Below, in pieces: positions 1 to 12,001 of a DNA stretch of 64,000 bases. The stretch is from positions 1 to 64,000 of the forward strand of contig JAACJO010000052.1 of the NCBI GenBank assembly GCA_013368445.1, in the 5' to 3' direction. Every line of letters starts with the position of its first letter. The first letter of the stretch is position 1. The position numbers and the translations under genes were made by a program. Below the pieces are notes generated by a model, which was not told where the DNA came from, searched no databases, and saw only the letters and a program-made list of their open reading frames with translations. The stretch is from Leucocoprinus leucothites. Its lineage: Eukaryota > Basidiomycota > Agaricomycetes > Agaricales > Agaricaceae.

Positions 1-21
1 GAGGGCAGTGGCTTTAAATGG

Positions 22-1560
22 TCAGTACAGTGAACAACCAGCAGATAGGGGGCGACCCACAGAATGAAAGGGATCATGAACTGTCACTGTGAACTCTTCC
101 TTGTTGATAGATGTGATAAACCCAACATAGCCTATGTTTCTTCTGGAGGTAACACAAACATGATCTCCAACTTTGAAGTGCTTCCAAAGAAGATACAAAG
201 GGAAGAGAACAATCTCAAAAACATCCAATAAATACACATGGGCATATATTGGGTTTAAAGACTTAACAACACCAATAGAACCAGCATACATTGAGCTCAC
301 AACTTTTGTGTGATCTTCCACCTTGAGCTCTCTAGCAGCTGCCATGTGAAATAAATAGAGCTTAGTGGCTGATGGGATTGTCACTGAATCCAGAAACAGG
401 TGCATCTGGTCAACTGAGGGGTATACAGGGACATGATGATATTTGGCTGGCCATAGAGTGGTGAGGAGGAAGCCAGAGGAATCAAAAAAAATAGTGGATG
501 TGATGGAGGTGGTGGAAAATATCATTATATTCCTGGCAATATTTATAGTGAATACATTGTGTATTTGAGGTATTGATGGAAAGATTTTCTTTGCTGGAGG
601 CCATGATAGCTCTGTTAGAGTTGAATAGAGCTGGGGGTGGCCTTTTTCTTGAAACTTTGACTCATGACTATTTGGAATAGTATTGAATGTGAGGAACCAA
701 CACAACATCCAGGTTTTGAGTGTTGACACATCAAATAAAGGCTAGGTCATTCATGTACAGTCACACTTTGAGGTGAACCCAATTACCAGCTTGGGGGGTA
801 AACTGAGGCCTCCAACAGTTTAACAAATCCTTTCCCTCCAAAAAAGTAACAGCCTGGATTTCCCACCACCTTACACCTGGTAATCTCCTACAGATTGTGA
901 CAACATCTGCCCACTTCCAGGCTTTGATATATACATGACCCAAGCCCCCTTTATGTGCAAAAGCACTTCAGGGTAGGCAGAATTTCATAGATGTTAAGGC
1001 ACCACTAAGTGCTCCTTCCACATGCTCATAAATTTCTTTCACTGTCAAATACTCCAAGCCAAACTGGAAGAATGACTTAAGTACTAGCACAATTTGCAAG
1101 TTAAGATACATGACAGAAACCTCCCAAAGCTCCCAATCCCCCTCTTTTGGTGGTATTCCATGCTCCATATAATGGTACCCTTTGCTCCTATCACTTGTTG
1201 GAAGTGCTCCATGATCAGTCACCTATCTTCTCTCCAGGGAACTGACAAATGCATTCTGCCAGTCATCTTCCAGGTTTCTCCATGCATACTTGCTCACATC
1301 CTCTTGGAGATCTCGATCATTATCAAAAAAATCTGTATTTAGCCACAGTTAGTAAGGAAAGAAGCTGGAAGAGCTAACTCACCATCATTGTCCTCATCTC
1401 CATCTTTGTCATCCTCATCATTGCCATTGATGTCTGCTTCTAGATCAAAATATTGATGTTGAGAACAAGAAGCATTATGAGAAGTCTTATGAGAGGTTTT
1501 ATGAAAGGCCCTTGCTGGGTTAGGTATAGGCAAGGCTGGTAGAAGCATCAATTTTATAAC
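22..1560 (-). pseudogene. Decayed Spt5-like NGN-KOW protein gene
   Basis: Minus-strand coding-like blocks lie in shifting frames. First comes an acidic stretch (1339-1470, rich in D and E, e.g. NGNDEDDKDGDED). Then comes a block at 761-1222 ending in GNWVHLKV just before a stop, which resembles an NGN-like region running into a first KOW motif. The last block is a 235-codon open segment (22-729) with two further KOW-like motifs: MYAGSIGVVKSLN near residue 145 and KVGDHVCVTSRRN near residue 188. Acidic region, NGN, then several KOWs is the order in the transcription elongation factor Spt5, and Spt5-like paralogues are common in mushroom genomes (from memory). Stops and frame changes between blocks suggest a pseudogene, although unrecognised introns could explain some of them. 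There is no intact start. The assignment rests on motif order and not on an alignment. Confidence 0.5.
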
Positions 1561-2680
1561 AAGGAGAAGATATGCAAACAATGCCTATAAAGTCTAAGGG
1601 CTCCTCATTGTCTGGATTGTAAAGCTGCAGTGCCTGATTAACATTATTCTGACCAGCATGCATGTTCACATCATGGCCCTCTGGGGAAAAGCTCTGGACA
1701 GTGGTTGAAGGACATAGGCCAAGAGTGAACTAACCTCAGGAACAGTAGCTGTGGCCTGGGCCATACTCATAAGTCCCTCATTGTCCAAATTGTGGATCCA
1801 CAGAATCTGAATGGTATGCTCCAGAGAAGCATCTACATTTGGAGCAAGGCCCTAGTGAAAAAGATTAGGTAGAGGCACTGGTAATCTGGCATGGAAACTT
1901 GGCTCACATGGGGTAGATGTGAGCTGTTAGTTAGAGCACATTAGTTATAGGTAAACAGAGTATTCTATGCACTCATAACATTGCCTGGTTCTGGCTCTGG
2001 ACCCTCAACATTGTATGACAAGATTCTGCAAGCATCTCTGATACCACCATCAGCATTGGGGGCATAGCTCTATGAGGAAGTAGAAAAAAACAGAAAGCTA
2101 AACACAGGGGTTACAGTGTGTAATAGCAATGAAGTAGCTTACTAATTGAATACCAGAGGAAGGCTAGGCAAAACTTGATTATTTGTCCTATGGCAATGGG
2201 AGGTGAACTTACCTGTGCCACAGAAGAAGGCTTGAGAAATCCCATCAGATGTGTGCCAAAATCAAGGAAGAGCAGAGATTTACCAAAGACGATACTTCAA
2301 CACTATTGGAGTGTAGGCATGGACTTCTGGCTCCATTACTTTCAGGATACTACAGCAGTAAGTGGCGCATTAGCACTAGAGCTCAAAAACAATATCTGGA
2401 TACTCTACAGATGATGGGTTCATTTATACAGTAGCCCAGAGATATAAATTGGTGTAGGGTATCCATAAAACTAAGATATATTCTATTGGAAATATAGCAG
2501 TACTTATGCTCTAGAATATGTGTTGTCACAGTATAAACACAAAGCAGGAAGGAGGCAGGGAAAGGATTTGGATGGCTATAAGTTTAGGGCAGGTATGCAT
2601 ATGATTGTGCTTAATATGAAGATTAATTACTTATCAGCTATGTTGTCGACAAAGACAATGGGATGTGGAGGTTCAATAAC
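1561..2680. other. Unassigned DNA between decayed gene and Gyp1
   Basis: About 1.1 kb upstream of the Gyp1 5' LTR. It has short open stretches on both strands, such as 2175-2414 plus, but no recognisable domain, RNA gene or repeat. CpG is scarce, as in the decayed elements nearby. Confidence 0.5.
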
Positions 2681-3287
2681 TGTCATGAACTGATCCTCCT
2701 GACCAGCCCAGTTGGCAATATCTTACTTAGAATCTTTTTATGCATGCTTTGCTTTCTGTCTCATCACATCAGCTTGCTTCTACTTTATTTACTCGACTCT
2801 TCTCCTTTGCCCTGTGTCTTCTTGTGCATTGTATTCAGACTTTCCCATGTCATGTCATGTTCCATTCCCCTTGTCATTTTTAGTTCCCTTCTGATGTCTC
2901 AGATATTCTTATCTTCTAGCCTTTCCAAAATGTTGGATGATAATTCTGCTCTTATCCTTTTTCTGCAATATCTTTGTTTTGTTACTACCCAACCCTATCC
3001 ACCATATTGTATATAAGTAGTTGAACTTGTACTGTACTCCTCAGTCTGATAATCGACTAAGTCATGTATTACTACCTTGTCTGACCTCTGCTCTCTCTTT
3101 GCCCTCCCATCTCTATCCATTTCCGAAATCCGGGTCAGTGTCAGTAGTGGCACAACACATAAGTTGAGGCCAAGACCCACTCCCATGTTCAATGACTGGA
3201 TCAGTCATTTCTGCTCCTCTGTCCTAGACACCCAGTCTTGAACATCAGCTCTGTCCCCTGTTCTTTAGTAACCCAGTTCTTGAGACA
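2681..3287 (+). repeat. Gyp1 5' LTR
   Basis: It aligns by eye along its full length with 8935-9540 and with the solo copy at 10291-10900. It begins TGTCATGAACTGATCC and ends TTCTTGAGACA. A TATATAAGTAG core-promoter-like motif lies near 3011. Confidence 0.9.
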
Positions 3288-3302
3288 ATTGGGAAGACAT
3301 TG

Positions 3303-4057
3303 AAGATCACCTTAGTAGCCCCAAGTATCCCAGTGACCCCAACAACAATGACCCAGATGATGACAACTCATCCTCTTCCTCATCCAAGGACCTTCCTGCT
3401 CCTCCACCTTGTCCTCGTTATCATGATTGCTTTCAAGGTTGCTTAGCTGATGCTTTATTTCAGCTAGAAGACAACCTCAACTATTGCTCTCAGCCTAATG
3501 TGGCTCCTGTTAATAAGGCTCACCTTCCAGATATGTTTAAGAGAACAGACCTGGACAAGCTCAATACCTTCCTCATCCAATGTCATCTCTATTTCTGCAC
3601 CAACCAGACCCAGTTCCAGGAGGATAGCCAAAAGGTCAACTTTGCAATGACCTACCTCACTGGTGTAGCTCTAGACTGGTTCGAGGTTGCCCTCACTCAG
3701 GAGGAGCAAGGCATCTTCCATGATTGGATCATGGATTGGGATGCTTTTACCCACAAGCTCCACATGCACTTTGGGGTTGCCAACCCAAAGTCAGAAGTGG
3801 CTGAACTTTCTGATAACCTGCAGATGAAATTGGGCAATAAAATCGCCACTTACAACATTGACTTCATGAAGTACACTGCACAGCTCAGCTAGGGTGACAA
3901 GGTCCTCTGCTATCACTACTATAAGGGTCTCCCAAATCACATTCAGGACTGTATCAGTGTCTGCAAACAGGGTAAACCCAACACCTTCCAGGAGATGCTC
4001 CATATGGCTATGCTCATTAATAGTCACTATTGGGAATGCAATTGTAAATGAGCCTAT
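3303..4057 (+). pseudogene. Gyp1 gag, truncated
   Basis: An open frame starts at about 3303 with an acidic, serine-rich leader. It runs through a gypsy gag core containing PDMFKRTDLDKLNTFLIQC, then AMTYLTGVALDWFE, the usual basidiomycete retrotransposon gag signature. An in-frame TAG at 3890-3892 is followed by continued homology (YYKGLPNHIQDCI, GKPNTFQEML), so the stop is a mutation and not the gene end. The reading is cut off at 4057, where a solo LTR begins. No zinc knuckle is left on this side. Gag would form the particle that packages element RNA. This copy cannot do so. Confidence 0.85.
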
Positions 4058-5421
4058 TGTTACAGCCCAAAGGGCACTAGCCATGAAATTGTTAATTTTG
4101 ATGATATAGTCAATATATTGGGTGACTGTATAGACATTAAGGAACCCTACTGTAAGACCCTAGTGTAACACACACAGTTGCAAAAGCACAGCACATTCAT
4201 GAAATGACCATTAATGATCAAGAGTAACAAGAGGCTATGGGATGATGTCAAGACTTAGCGAATGTAGTCGGGATGTGTACCCTATGACCCTTTGTGATCT
4301 TAGCCTGTAACCTGGGTATTGATCTGGTCAAAGTCTTTCTTGAAAGAACAATGACAGACTAACTAATTGGAGATCAAAGGCTTAGTCTTCTGATCTGGAC
4401 AGGCACTAGTGCACATTTGTGGAAGTCCTATCATTCCAACATCACTACAGCAGAAGTATACCCTTTCACAAAAGACAGAGAAATTCTACATGGGCACTGA
4501 ATAACCCACTTGACTATGGAACCAGATTAGTGGACACATCAGCACTTGACTACTGACTAGTAGACATTGTTACAGTCAGGAACAAGCTTTTGTGGAATAA
4601 GACAACAATCAGCAATGATAAGAATCTCATGATATCAGATGAGCAGGGGAAAGCACACCTTCATGAAAGGATGCATCAGCACTTAAATCCCAAGGAAAAC
4701 CCAGAGAAACTCCTATTGGACAACCTTTCAATAAATCTCCTTTTATTATCAACAATGTGTATGCATCATCCATGTAATTACTCCTTTAGTGCTTTCACAA
4801 AACCAATATAAAACTTTCTCAAGTGTATAGTCTAGCAAGGAATCTCACCTGCTATGGCTATGCTTAGAGACTGTCCCACACAACATATCTGAGTGAGTAG
4901 TAAAGAGTATTGAGTGTCCTTTGGTCTTAGACCATTAAAGAATTGGAAAACACCTTTCAAGAAAGAATATCACTGTGAGATTCATATAAGTTCAGAGTGT
5001 GAAGAAATCTGGAAAAGACTTATAAGCTGTATATTGGATCTAGTATCCAGGAGTGGTGCTAGTCAGTATCAGTTGTATTGTGATAGTGCCAAGTGTTAGC
5101 AAAAGTGACAATTCGCAAATACTGGTCTATTACACTTCTGCATTCTAAGAGACTTGTAGTTATGCAGCATCACATAATAGGGATCATTGAGTATCTTTCA
5201 TGAACTGGTCATTCCATTACAAACCAGTCTATAGACAACTCCCATTATCTTTCATTATCAATCTTTGCACTTTCACAAAACATCCTTTTTTATTGATTAA
5301 CCTCCCATGAACTTGCATTGAGTTTAGGAGTGTTGGTTGTTATTATTATTAATGTTACCTATCATTCACTATCTGACTACATTCCCTTTATTACCCTAAC
5401 AATCTCATTTCTGTCTCTTCA
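4058..5421 (+). repeat. LTR-B copy 1 (solo LTR, 1364 bp)
   Basis: It starts TGTTACAGCCCAAA and ends TCTGTCTCTTCA, and matches 30541-31904 (inverted, also 1364 bp) and the copy at 50355-53060. The flanking bases do not match (CCTAT versus CCATG). It sits exactly where Gyp1 jumps from gag to the end of RNase H. A recombination or deletion event therefore probably joined two different sites here, in place of a simple solo-LTR insertion. Confidence 0.85.
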
Positions 5422-7213
5422 CCATGCCCATGCCATGGAGAAGGATCTTGCCAAGCACAAGCAATCCAAACCCTCCAACTCCACCAAGATCCTCACCTGT
5501 TGACAGGCTCACTGGTCTGAGTTCCTCTCCCAGTTCAACCTCATTATCCATTTCTGATCTGGCTGACTTGGAACCAAACCTGATGCTCTCACTAGATGAT
5601 GGGATATCTACCCTAAAGGGGGGAATAATGGCTACACTTCTGTGGATCCACACAATTTCTGACCTGCCTTCATCTATGAACAACTATCAGCTTCCATTTG
5701 AGCTACATATTTTTCCACTCCTTCTCTTCATGCAGCCACCATATTAGATCTTGAAAACCTTCATTCCAACATCCTCACCACACTTCTGCAGGATCTGATT
5801 GCATCCACCCACATTTCCTCACCCAAAGGTTGCAGGTTGGTTGACTCCACTGGCTTCCTAAGACTCAATAGCAGAATCTATGTACTTGACGTCAGCAATC
5901 TTCAACTCCAAGTCCTTTAGTATAAGCATGATCACATCCTCTCTGGCTATTTCAGACAGAACAAGACTCTGGAGCTCATCTAATGTGAGTACACTTGGCC
6001 AAATATCCGATCTGAGGTCAAGGATTTCTACAAATCATGTATCACTTGTATGCGATCCAAATCTCAGCATCATAAGCCCTATGGAAATCTCAAGCAACTT
6101 CCTATTCCTGAACACCCTTGGAACTCAATCTCTATGGACTTCATTGAAAAACTCCCAACCTCTTCTGGCTTTGACTCTATCCTCATAGTCATTGACTGAC
6201 TCTCCAAACAGGCTATCTTCATTCCAACCCATGACACCATTACTTCTGCAGAACTGGCTTGGCTCTTCATCATTCATGTATTCTCTAAGCATGGTGTTCC
6301 CTCTCACATCCCATCTGATCATGGTTCAGAGTTCATATCCCACTTCTTCTGATCCTGTGGCAAGGCTCTGGACATGTGCCTACATTTCACTTCAGGTTAT
6401 CACCCTGAAGATGACAGACAGGCAGAATGTACCAACCAGACATTAGAGCAATATCTTTGTGTTTACCGCAATTACCAGCAAGACAACTGGTCTGACCTCC
6501 TCCCACTTGCAGAATTCAATTACAACAGCACTCCCAGTACTACCACTGGAATCTCTCCCTTCTTCACCAACAAGGGTTACCACCCCAACCTCACAGTCTA
6601 TCTGGAGTGTGATATTGCGTCAGCTTGTGCCCACAACTTCGCAGTCAATCTCAATGACCTACACACCACACTCAAATCTGAAATATCCGAGGTGCAGAAA
6701 CAGTATCAACAATCCACAGATGCAAAACAGTTACCAGCTCCCAACTTCCAGATCAGCCAGAAAGTCTTTGTGAAAGCCCAGTTCTTCCACATCACTCACT
6801 CCTCCAAGAAGCTTTCTGAATGTTACCTCGGTCTATATGAAATCATTGTCCAGCCTGGTTCACACTCATTCACCCTTCACCTTCCTGATTCCATGTGCAC
6901 TGTTCACCCAGTCTTCCATCTGTCCATGCTCAAACTGTCCACACCCAACACCTTTCCCAATTGAACAGAACTGGCTCCTGCACCTATCATCATCGATGGT
7001 GAACTGGAATATGAAATTGACCACATTGTTGACTCTAAAATTGACTGTTGTCATGCTTGTAAACTCCTATACAAGGTCTTTTGGTTGGGTTATGAAGATA
7101 CTGAAGAAGAATTATCCTGGCTACCTGCAACTGTGCTCATACATGCAGCTGAACTTGTTTCTGATTTCCATGCTGCTTATCCTCACAAGCCTGGTCCACT
7201 TCTGCTATCCTAG
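5422..7213 (+). pseudogene. Gyp1 pol remnant: RNase H tail, integrase, chromodomain
   Basis: Coding-like sequence interrupted by stops and shifts. It begins in the linker after RNase H. It then has a degenerate HHCC zinc region around 5930-6060 and the integrase core: NSISMDFIEKLP near 6125, SDHGSEF near 6320 where SDRG is usual, and a degraded YHPEDDRQAECTNQ near 6400 where a G-Q-T-E motif is usual. A clean 196-codon stretch follows (6374-6964), containing VHPVFHLSMLK. A chromodomain-like end includes LLYKVFWLGYEDTEEELSW. Reverse transcriptase and most of RNase H are missing, lost at the LTR-B1 joint. Confidence 0.85.
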
Positions 7214-7668
7214 ACTCCATATTGGCTCATGTTATTCTTTTCATCTCTTCTCTCCAGACTAACTTCCTTCTGTCAAGTACTTCTACCATGAACTTTTCTC
7301 CATTGATTATTCTTATCTTTAATCTTAGTTACCCTGTATTGCAGTTTGGCTACTTGGACTTAACAATTCTTATTTTGACAGCTTTCTATCTGATCTTCAT
7401 ATTAGGCGCAATTCTTCACACTTCAAAGCAAAGGAACAGGCATCACATTGTCAACTATCAAAAATTCACAAATCCAGTATACAACAAAACAGTCCAAGAA
7501 AATGAAAAACTGAGGAGATGAGATGGGCAACTACTCCTTTCCGCTCTCACTCCCATCTTCCTCCTCATCTCCCTCATCCTCTTCAAGCCCTTCATCTACT
7601 TTTGATCCACCTGACCCAGATGCTGTGGCTCCTGATGTTGTGCCTTCACCTAATTTCTGCAATGCAGC
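7214..7668. other. Gyp1 spacer between pol and antisense gene
   Basis: About 450 bp of T-rich sequence. A hydrophobic open stretch at 7222-7521 probably reflects base composition. I see no domain. Confidence 0.5.
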
Positions 7669-8805
7669 TTAGGCCTTCAGCCACTCCTCCTCTTTCTTCT
7701 TCTTCTCCTCCTCAAACTTTGCATCACTCATCAAGTGCCCATTGAACATACAGTGCTCAAAGAAGGCCTTGAACTCCTCCATGAGTTCATGCTTCTGTGC
7801 ATTACCCTGCAGCACTGATCTCAATGCCCTATCCTGCTGACTCCTGATCTCAGCCTGCAACTCTTTTACTTCTGCCACCAGCTCCATCATCACCATTCGC
7901 ATGGCACAGGTCTCGGTGATAAAGTCATACATCTGTTTGTGAGGTGCCTTGTCTGCCTCAGAGGGGAACATGCAATGCTGCTTTGAGCTATTGCATGCCT
8001 CACACATGTACTTGTTGCTGTGGAAGATCAGCTGCAACCTGATATAGGAAAATGGAAGAATAAACTTACTCACCTGACTGCATCTTGCAGTCCTTGCCCA
8101 GCCTCTAACACCACCCACACTCATTCTTGCCACCCATCTTCACCTTCTTACCCTTCTTGTTATAGTTCCCCCACTTTTTCTTGGGGTATTGCTTGATCTT
8201 GACATCCAAGTCATGATCAGGAACATACAACCTGCCATCACTGGTGGACACTTGGGAGGGACCAGGAGTAGGCCTTCAGTCAATCCCTTTCCCAACGTTC
8301 ACAGTGGCTACCCTTGCAGGCAGGAGTTCTCTTGTGCCCATTGTAGGTGCACTCCTTTTTGTCTTCTTTGATACAGGCTTGGCCTCCATGTCTGCCTTCC
8401 ATTTAGCAGGAATGGACTGCCCTGTCTTCTCCTTCCCCTTTCCCTTTGCTTTCTCTTTCTCCTTCTCCCTCTCTTTCTCTCTCTCTCCCTCACTTCTAAA
8501 GCCACTGCAGCCTCCATCTCCTTTCGTAGCCTCTCATCCTCCTCCTCCTTCTACTTCCACTCCTCCTCCTCAGCCTTCTTCTTCTCTGCCTCTTTTACCT
8601 CCTTCATCTTCCGCAATTTTTCCCTCTTTCTCTCACACTCTTCCTCAACCCTCTGTTTCCATGCTACTTTCTTGGACTCCTTCCATTTCCTTTCCTCCTC
8701 CTCAGCTCGTTTGCATGTGTCCTCTGCATCCAATGTGGCCAGAGCCTCTTTGAGGTCGATGTTGGAGGACAGATAGGATGCTTGGGTCTGTGAATTAGAT
8801 ACCAT
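7669..8805 (-). pseudogene. Antisense accessory gene in Gyp1: coiled coil plus Zn2Cys6-like cluster
   Basis: Runs opposite to gag and pol. From ATG 8805 an 84-codon segment (MVSNSQTQASYLSSNIDLKE, then a highly charged K/E/R coiled coil) reaches a TAG. The charged and basic coding character then continues with scattered stops. Near 8110-8070 it reads CGWC, a stop, RLGKDC, followed by a good donor (GTGAGT) and an acceptor (GGTTGCAG). The next block (8060-7669) contains CEACNSSKQHC and a helical, E/K-rich end. The two half-motifs each fit C-x2-C-x6-C, the spacing of fungal Zn2Cys6 clusters, if the stop is a mutated sense codon. The frames on the two sides of the intron do not join cleanly, so it is probably degenerate. 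The product would be nuclear and DNA-binding only by analogy. Confidence 0.55.
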
Positions 8806-8934
8806 GGTAGTTGAAGGAGGTTAAGAGAGAAAAAAGCTTAAATTTTTTGCAGAGTGGAATTTATACAGAGTTTGAAAATGATTCCCATGATCAGATCATG
8901 GGGCTTCAAGGGCTCAGCCCTAAGGGGAGAATAC

Positions 8935-9540
8935 TGTCATGACCTGATCCTCCCAACCAGCCTGGTTGGCAATATCTTAGTTAGAATCTTTTTATGCATG
9001 CTTTGTTTTCCATCTCATTGTATTGGCTCACTTCCACTTCATTTGCTCCATTCTTCTTCTTTGCCCTGTGTCTTCTTGTGTGTTGTATTCAGACTTTCCC
9101 ATGTCATATCATGTTCCATTCCCCTTGTCATTTTTAGTTCCCTTCTGATGTCTCAGATATTCTTATCTTCTAGCCTTTCCAAAATGTCGGATGATAATTC
9201 TGCTCTTATCCTTTTTCTGCAATATCTTTGTTTTGTTACTACCCAACCCTATCTGCTATATCATATATAAGTAGTCGAACTTGTATCATACTCCTTAGTC
9301 TGATAATTGACTAAGTCATGTGTTACTACCTTGTCTGACCTCTGCTCTCTCCTTGCCCTCCTGTTCTCTATCCATTTCTGAAATCCAGGTCAGCATCAGT
9401 AGTGGCACAACACATAAGTTGAGGCCAAGATCCACTCCTATGTCCAATGACCAGATCAGTCAACTCTGCTCCTCTGTCCTAGACACCTGGTCTTGAACAT
9501 CAGCCCCATCCCCCATCCTTTAGTAACCCAGTTCTTGACA
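8935..9540 (+). repeat. Gyp1 3' LTR
   Basis: Partner of the LTR at 2681. It starts TGTCATGACCTGATCC and ends CAGTTCTTGACA. The preceding purine tract marks the plus-strand priming site. The flank ATAAT is close to the left flank ATAAC. Confidence 0.9.
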
Positions 9541-10290
9541 ATAATGGAGATAATGATACTAGTAGCTCTTTGCAGTACCTCAGAAGTAATATACTTATGG
9601 GTTCCTATTAATGACAAATAGTGTAGACACCAGGTCCAGTAGTAGAATACTGGTCATGGAACAGTGTTCAAGGCTATCCTATTGACAGTGTTACAGGCTT
9701 TAGAGATTATTACTACCTCATCCAATCGAATATGATATTACACCTATTCTGACATATGGAAAACAAGGCTCTCAAGTACAGCAAATAATAGAACAACATA
9801 TTACAGTCAATAGCATTCTACCACTACTGTGATCATCAATCATGACACTAGCTAAAATGATTATATCTTTTGGTTCTGGCAAGTTTAAGGGTGGAAATAG
9901 CACTTAAATTTCCACAACAAAACCTGATTTGTTCTGACCCAGTCCACTCCTAGAGAAACATGCTGTTACATGGCCTGTATTGTGCAGATGTTCACTACAC
10001 TGACACTTCTCTCAGGGCTATCACTGTGAGTTTAGGCCAATGTTGACATTTCCTCACCCTTGGAATGGAAGTGGCTGTGATAAATGAATCCCTTAAACAT
10101 GACCAAGAGCCATAATGCATTACAATATGACACTGTGTGCATCTAGCCTCTTGAGTATAAATCCTGACATTTCAACCTCAGGTCTCCAACAATATCAGTC
10201 TTGACTTATCATAACAGCCAAGTTCAGCGTCCACATTCAATGAGCCCCTTCTAAAATTGGATAATACTCAGGTATTTGAATCCAGAGCTT
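9541..10290. other. Unassigned DNA
   Basis: About 750 bp between the Gyp1 3' LTR and a solo LTR. I see no domain-bearing reading frame, RNA gene or repeat. Confidence 0.5.
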
Positions 10291-10900
10291 TGTCCCAATC
10301 TGATCCTGTGGACCAGCCCAGCTGGTATTACCTTTGCTTTCTTAACTTAGAATCTGTTATGCATACTGTTTTTCCATCCTATTCCTTCAGCTTGCTTCCA
10401 CTCCATTCACTCCACTCTTCTTCTTTACCCTTTGGCTTCTGGCACATTGTATTTGGACTTTCTCACATCATGTCATCTTTCATTCCTCTTGTCATTTCTA
10501 GTCTTCTTCTGATGTCAGATATTATTATCTTCTAGCCTTTCCAAAATGTTGGATGCTAATTATTCTCTTATCCTTTTTCTGCTATATCTTTGTTTCTTTC
10601 TATCTGACCCTATCTGCCACCTTGTATATAAGTAGTCAAACTTGTACTGTATTCCTCAGTCTGATAATCAACTAAGTTACATGTTACTACCTTGTCTGAC
10701 CTCTGCTCTCTCTTCGCCCTCCTGTCTCTATCCATTTCCAAAATCTGGATCAGTGTCAGTAGTGGCACAACACATAAGTTAAGGCCAAGACCCACTCCCA
10801 TGTTCAATGACTGGATCCATCATTTCTGCTCCTCTGTCCTAGACACCTAGTCTTGAACATCAGCTCCATCCCCTGTCCTTTAGTAACCCAGTTCTTGACA
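10291..10900 (+). repeat. Solo LTR of the Gyp1 family
   Basis: It begins TGTCCCAATCTGATCC and ends CAGTTCTTGACA, and aligns by eye along its whole length with the Gyp1 LTRs but is more diverged. The flanking 5-mers AGCTT and AGCCT differ at one base, consistent with an old target duplication. No internal sequence is present, so it is a solo LTR formed by LTR-LTR recombination. Confidence 0.85.
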
Positions 10901-11483
10901 AGCCTCAAAAATATAGCAAATGTCATCCTGCCCCAAAAGACTCATGAACATACATGGATACTGACAGTCACCATATATTACACCAGGCCAATCAACAAAC
11001 AAATCAATTTAGATATCAGTTTCTGTTGTTATGTGCAGAGCCTGCCCTTAACAATAGGCACTGAAAAGGACAGACAAATGGCTCTTTTGCTTCTTCTCCC
11101 TGTTCTACTACCCAGAATGCACAGTAGTGCTAAATCTTAGAAATATTCATTCACACAGTATAGGAAAAGGATGAATACCAATAAAATGGAGAATATGTCA
11201 ATATGCCCTAACTATAATACATGGGTGTAGTTGGTCACACCAGGTGTATAGACACTCATATTGCCTTGAAAACAGCTGAGCTAGTACTTCAACTGGGCAA
11301 AAGATATACAAATTGGCTCACCATCCAGATCACTGATGTCATTGGAAGTATCCTCGAACTCCCCTCCCACAATAGCCTCAGCATGGTGGATTTCCCACAG
11401 CCATGTCATGGTCTCATTGAGGTCACTACCTGTGCACTTGGTAGGGCACTGTTCAAAAATGTTGCTTGTGTACTTGACCATTG
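10901..11483. other. Unassigned DNA left of Gyp2; possible minus-strand exon
   Basis: Contains a 77-codon minus open stretch, 11281-11514, whose 5' end lies in the Gyp2 LTR (e.g. EIHHAEAIVGGEFEDTSND, acidic). A donor-like GTGAGC sits within it near 11316. Gyp2 inserted directly to the right, and 16681-16978 minus may be the other half of the same broken gene. I do not recognise the protein. Confidence 0.3.
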
Positions 11484-11747
11484 TGTTATGCACAGCCCAG
11501 ATACACAGCCTCACATAGCATTATTCAGCTATTGTCATATTCATAGTCACCCCCTTAGTTAGTATGACTCCTTGCTTACCTATCTATTTCTATTCTTAGA
11601 CTCTTATGACTCATTCTTCTAGTATATAAACCCTGTAGCTACACTATAGTACCTTATGCTTTACCAACTCATTCTTCTTCTGCTCTCTTATTGCTCTCAA
11701 GTCTTTACACACTTGTCACAGCCTGAGTTCCAGCTTAGGTCATAACA
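11484..11747 (+). repeat. Gyp2 5' LTR
   Basis: Matches 16414-16680 along its full length. It contains TATATAAACC near 11621, a likely TATA element of the LTR promoter. Confidence 0.92.
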
Positions 11748-12001
11748 TTTGATAAAGCATCATCAACTTACCCTACAACAAAGTATAGAGGGGGCAAGCC
11801 AAGATTAGTCAAACACAGAAGTACCCCCAGGTTAGAACCAGAGTACTAAAGAGGCACATAGTAACTAGCATACTCTGAGAAGATGAACAAATCAATGCTG
11901 ACCTAGATCAAGAAACATTCCAGTCAGAGTCAGAAGAAGAAATTGCCTCAGTAGAAGAAAGTGCTAGGCCAGTAAACAAACCAGTAGAACAAGGCAACAG
12001 T

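Larger units (their letters stand above)
2681..9540 (+). mobile_element. Gyp1: degenerate Ty3/gypsy LTR retrotransposon
   Basis: Two direct LTRs of about 606 bp (2681-3287 and 8935-9540) start TGTCATGA and end TTGA(GA)CA. The flanking 5-mers are ATAAC on the left and ATAAT on the right, a target duplication with one mismatch. A purine-rich tract (TAAGGGGAGAATAC) precedes the 3' LTR. Inside, in order, are gag, a foreign solo LTR replacing most of pol, the RNase H tail with integrase and chromodomain remnants, and an antisense gene. Many stops show that the element is dead. Confidence 0.9.

Noticed and set aside
4914..5099. 61-codon open frame repeated at 30863-31048 on the other strand
   Set aside because: Both lie inside LTR-B copies, and the match reflects the repeat. 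The third copy is interrupted, and there is no domain.
7222..7521. Hydrophobic open frame that could be a membrane protein
   Set aside because: The region is T-rich spacer inside Gyp1. Hydrophobicity follows from T in the second codon position.
8244..8753. Plus-strand Ser/Pro/Phe-rich frame of 169 codons
   Set aside because: It is the reverse complement of the K/E/R-rich coiled-coil part of the antisense gene.
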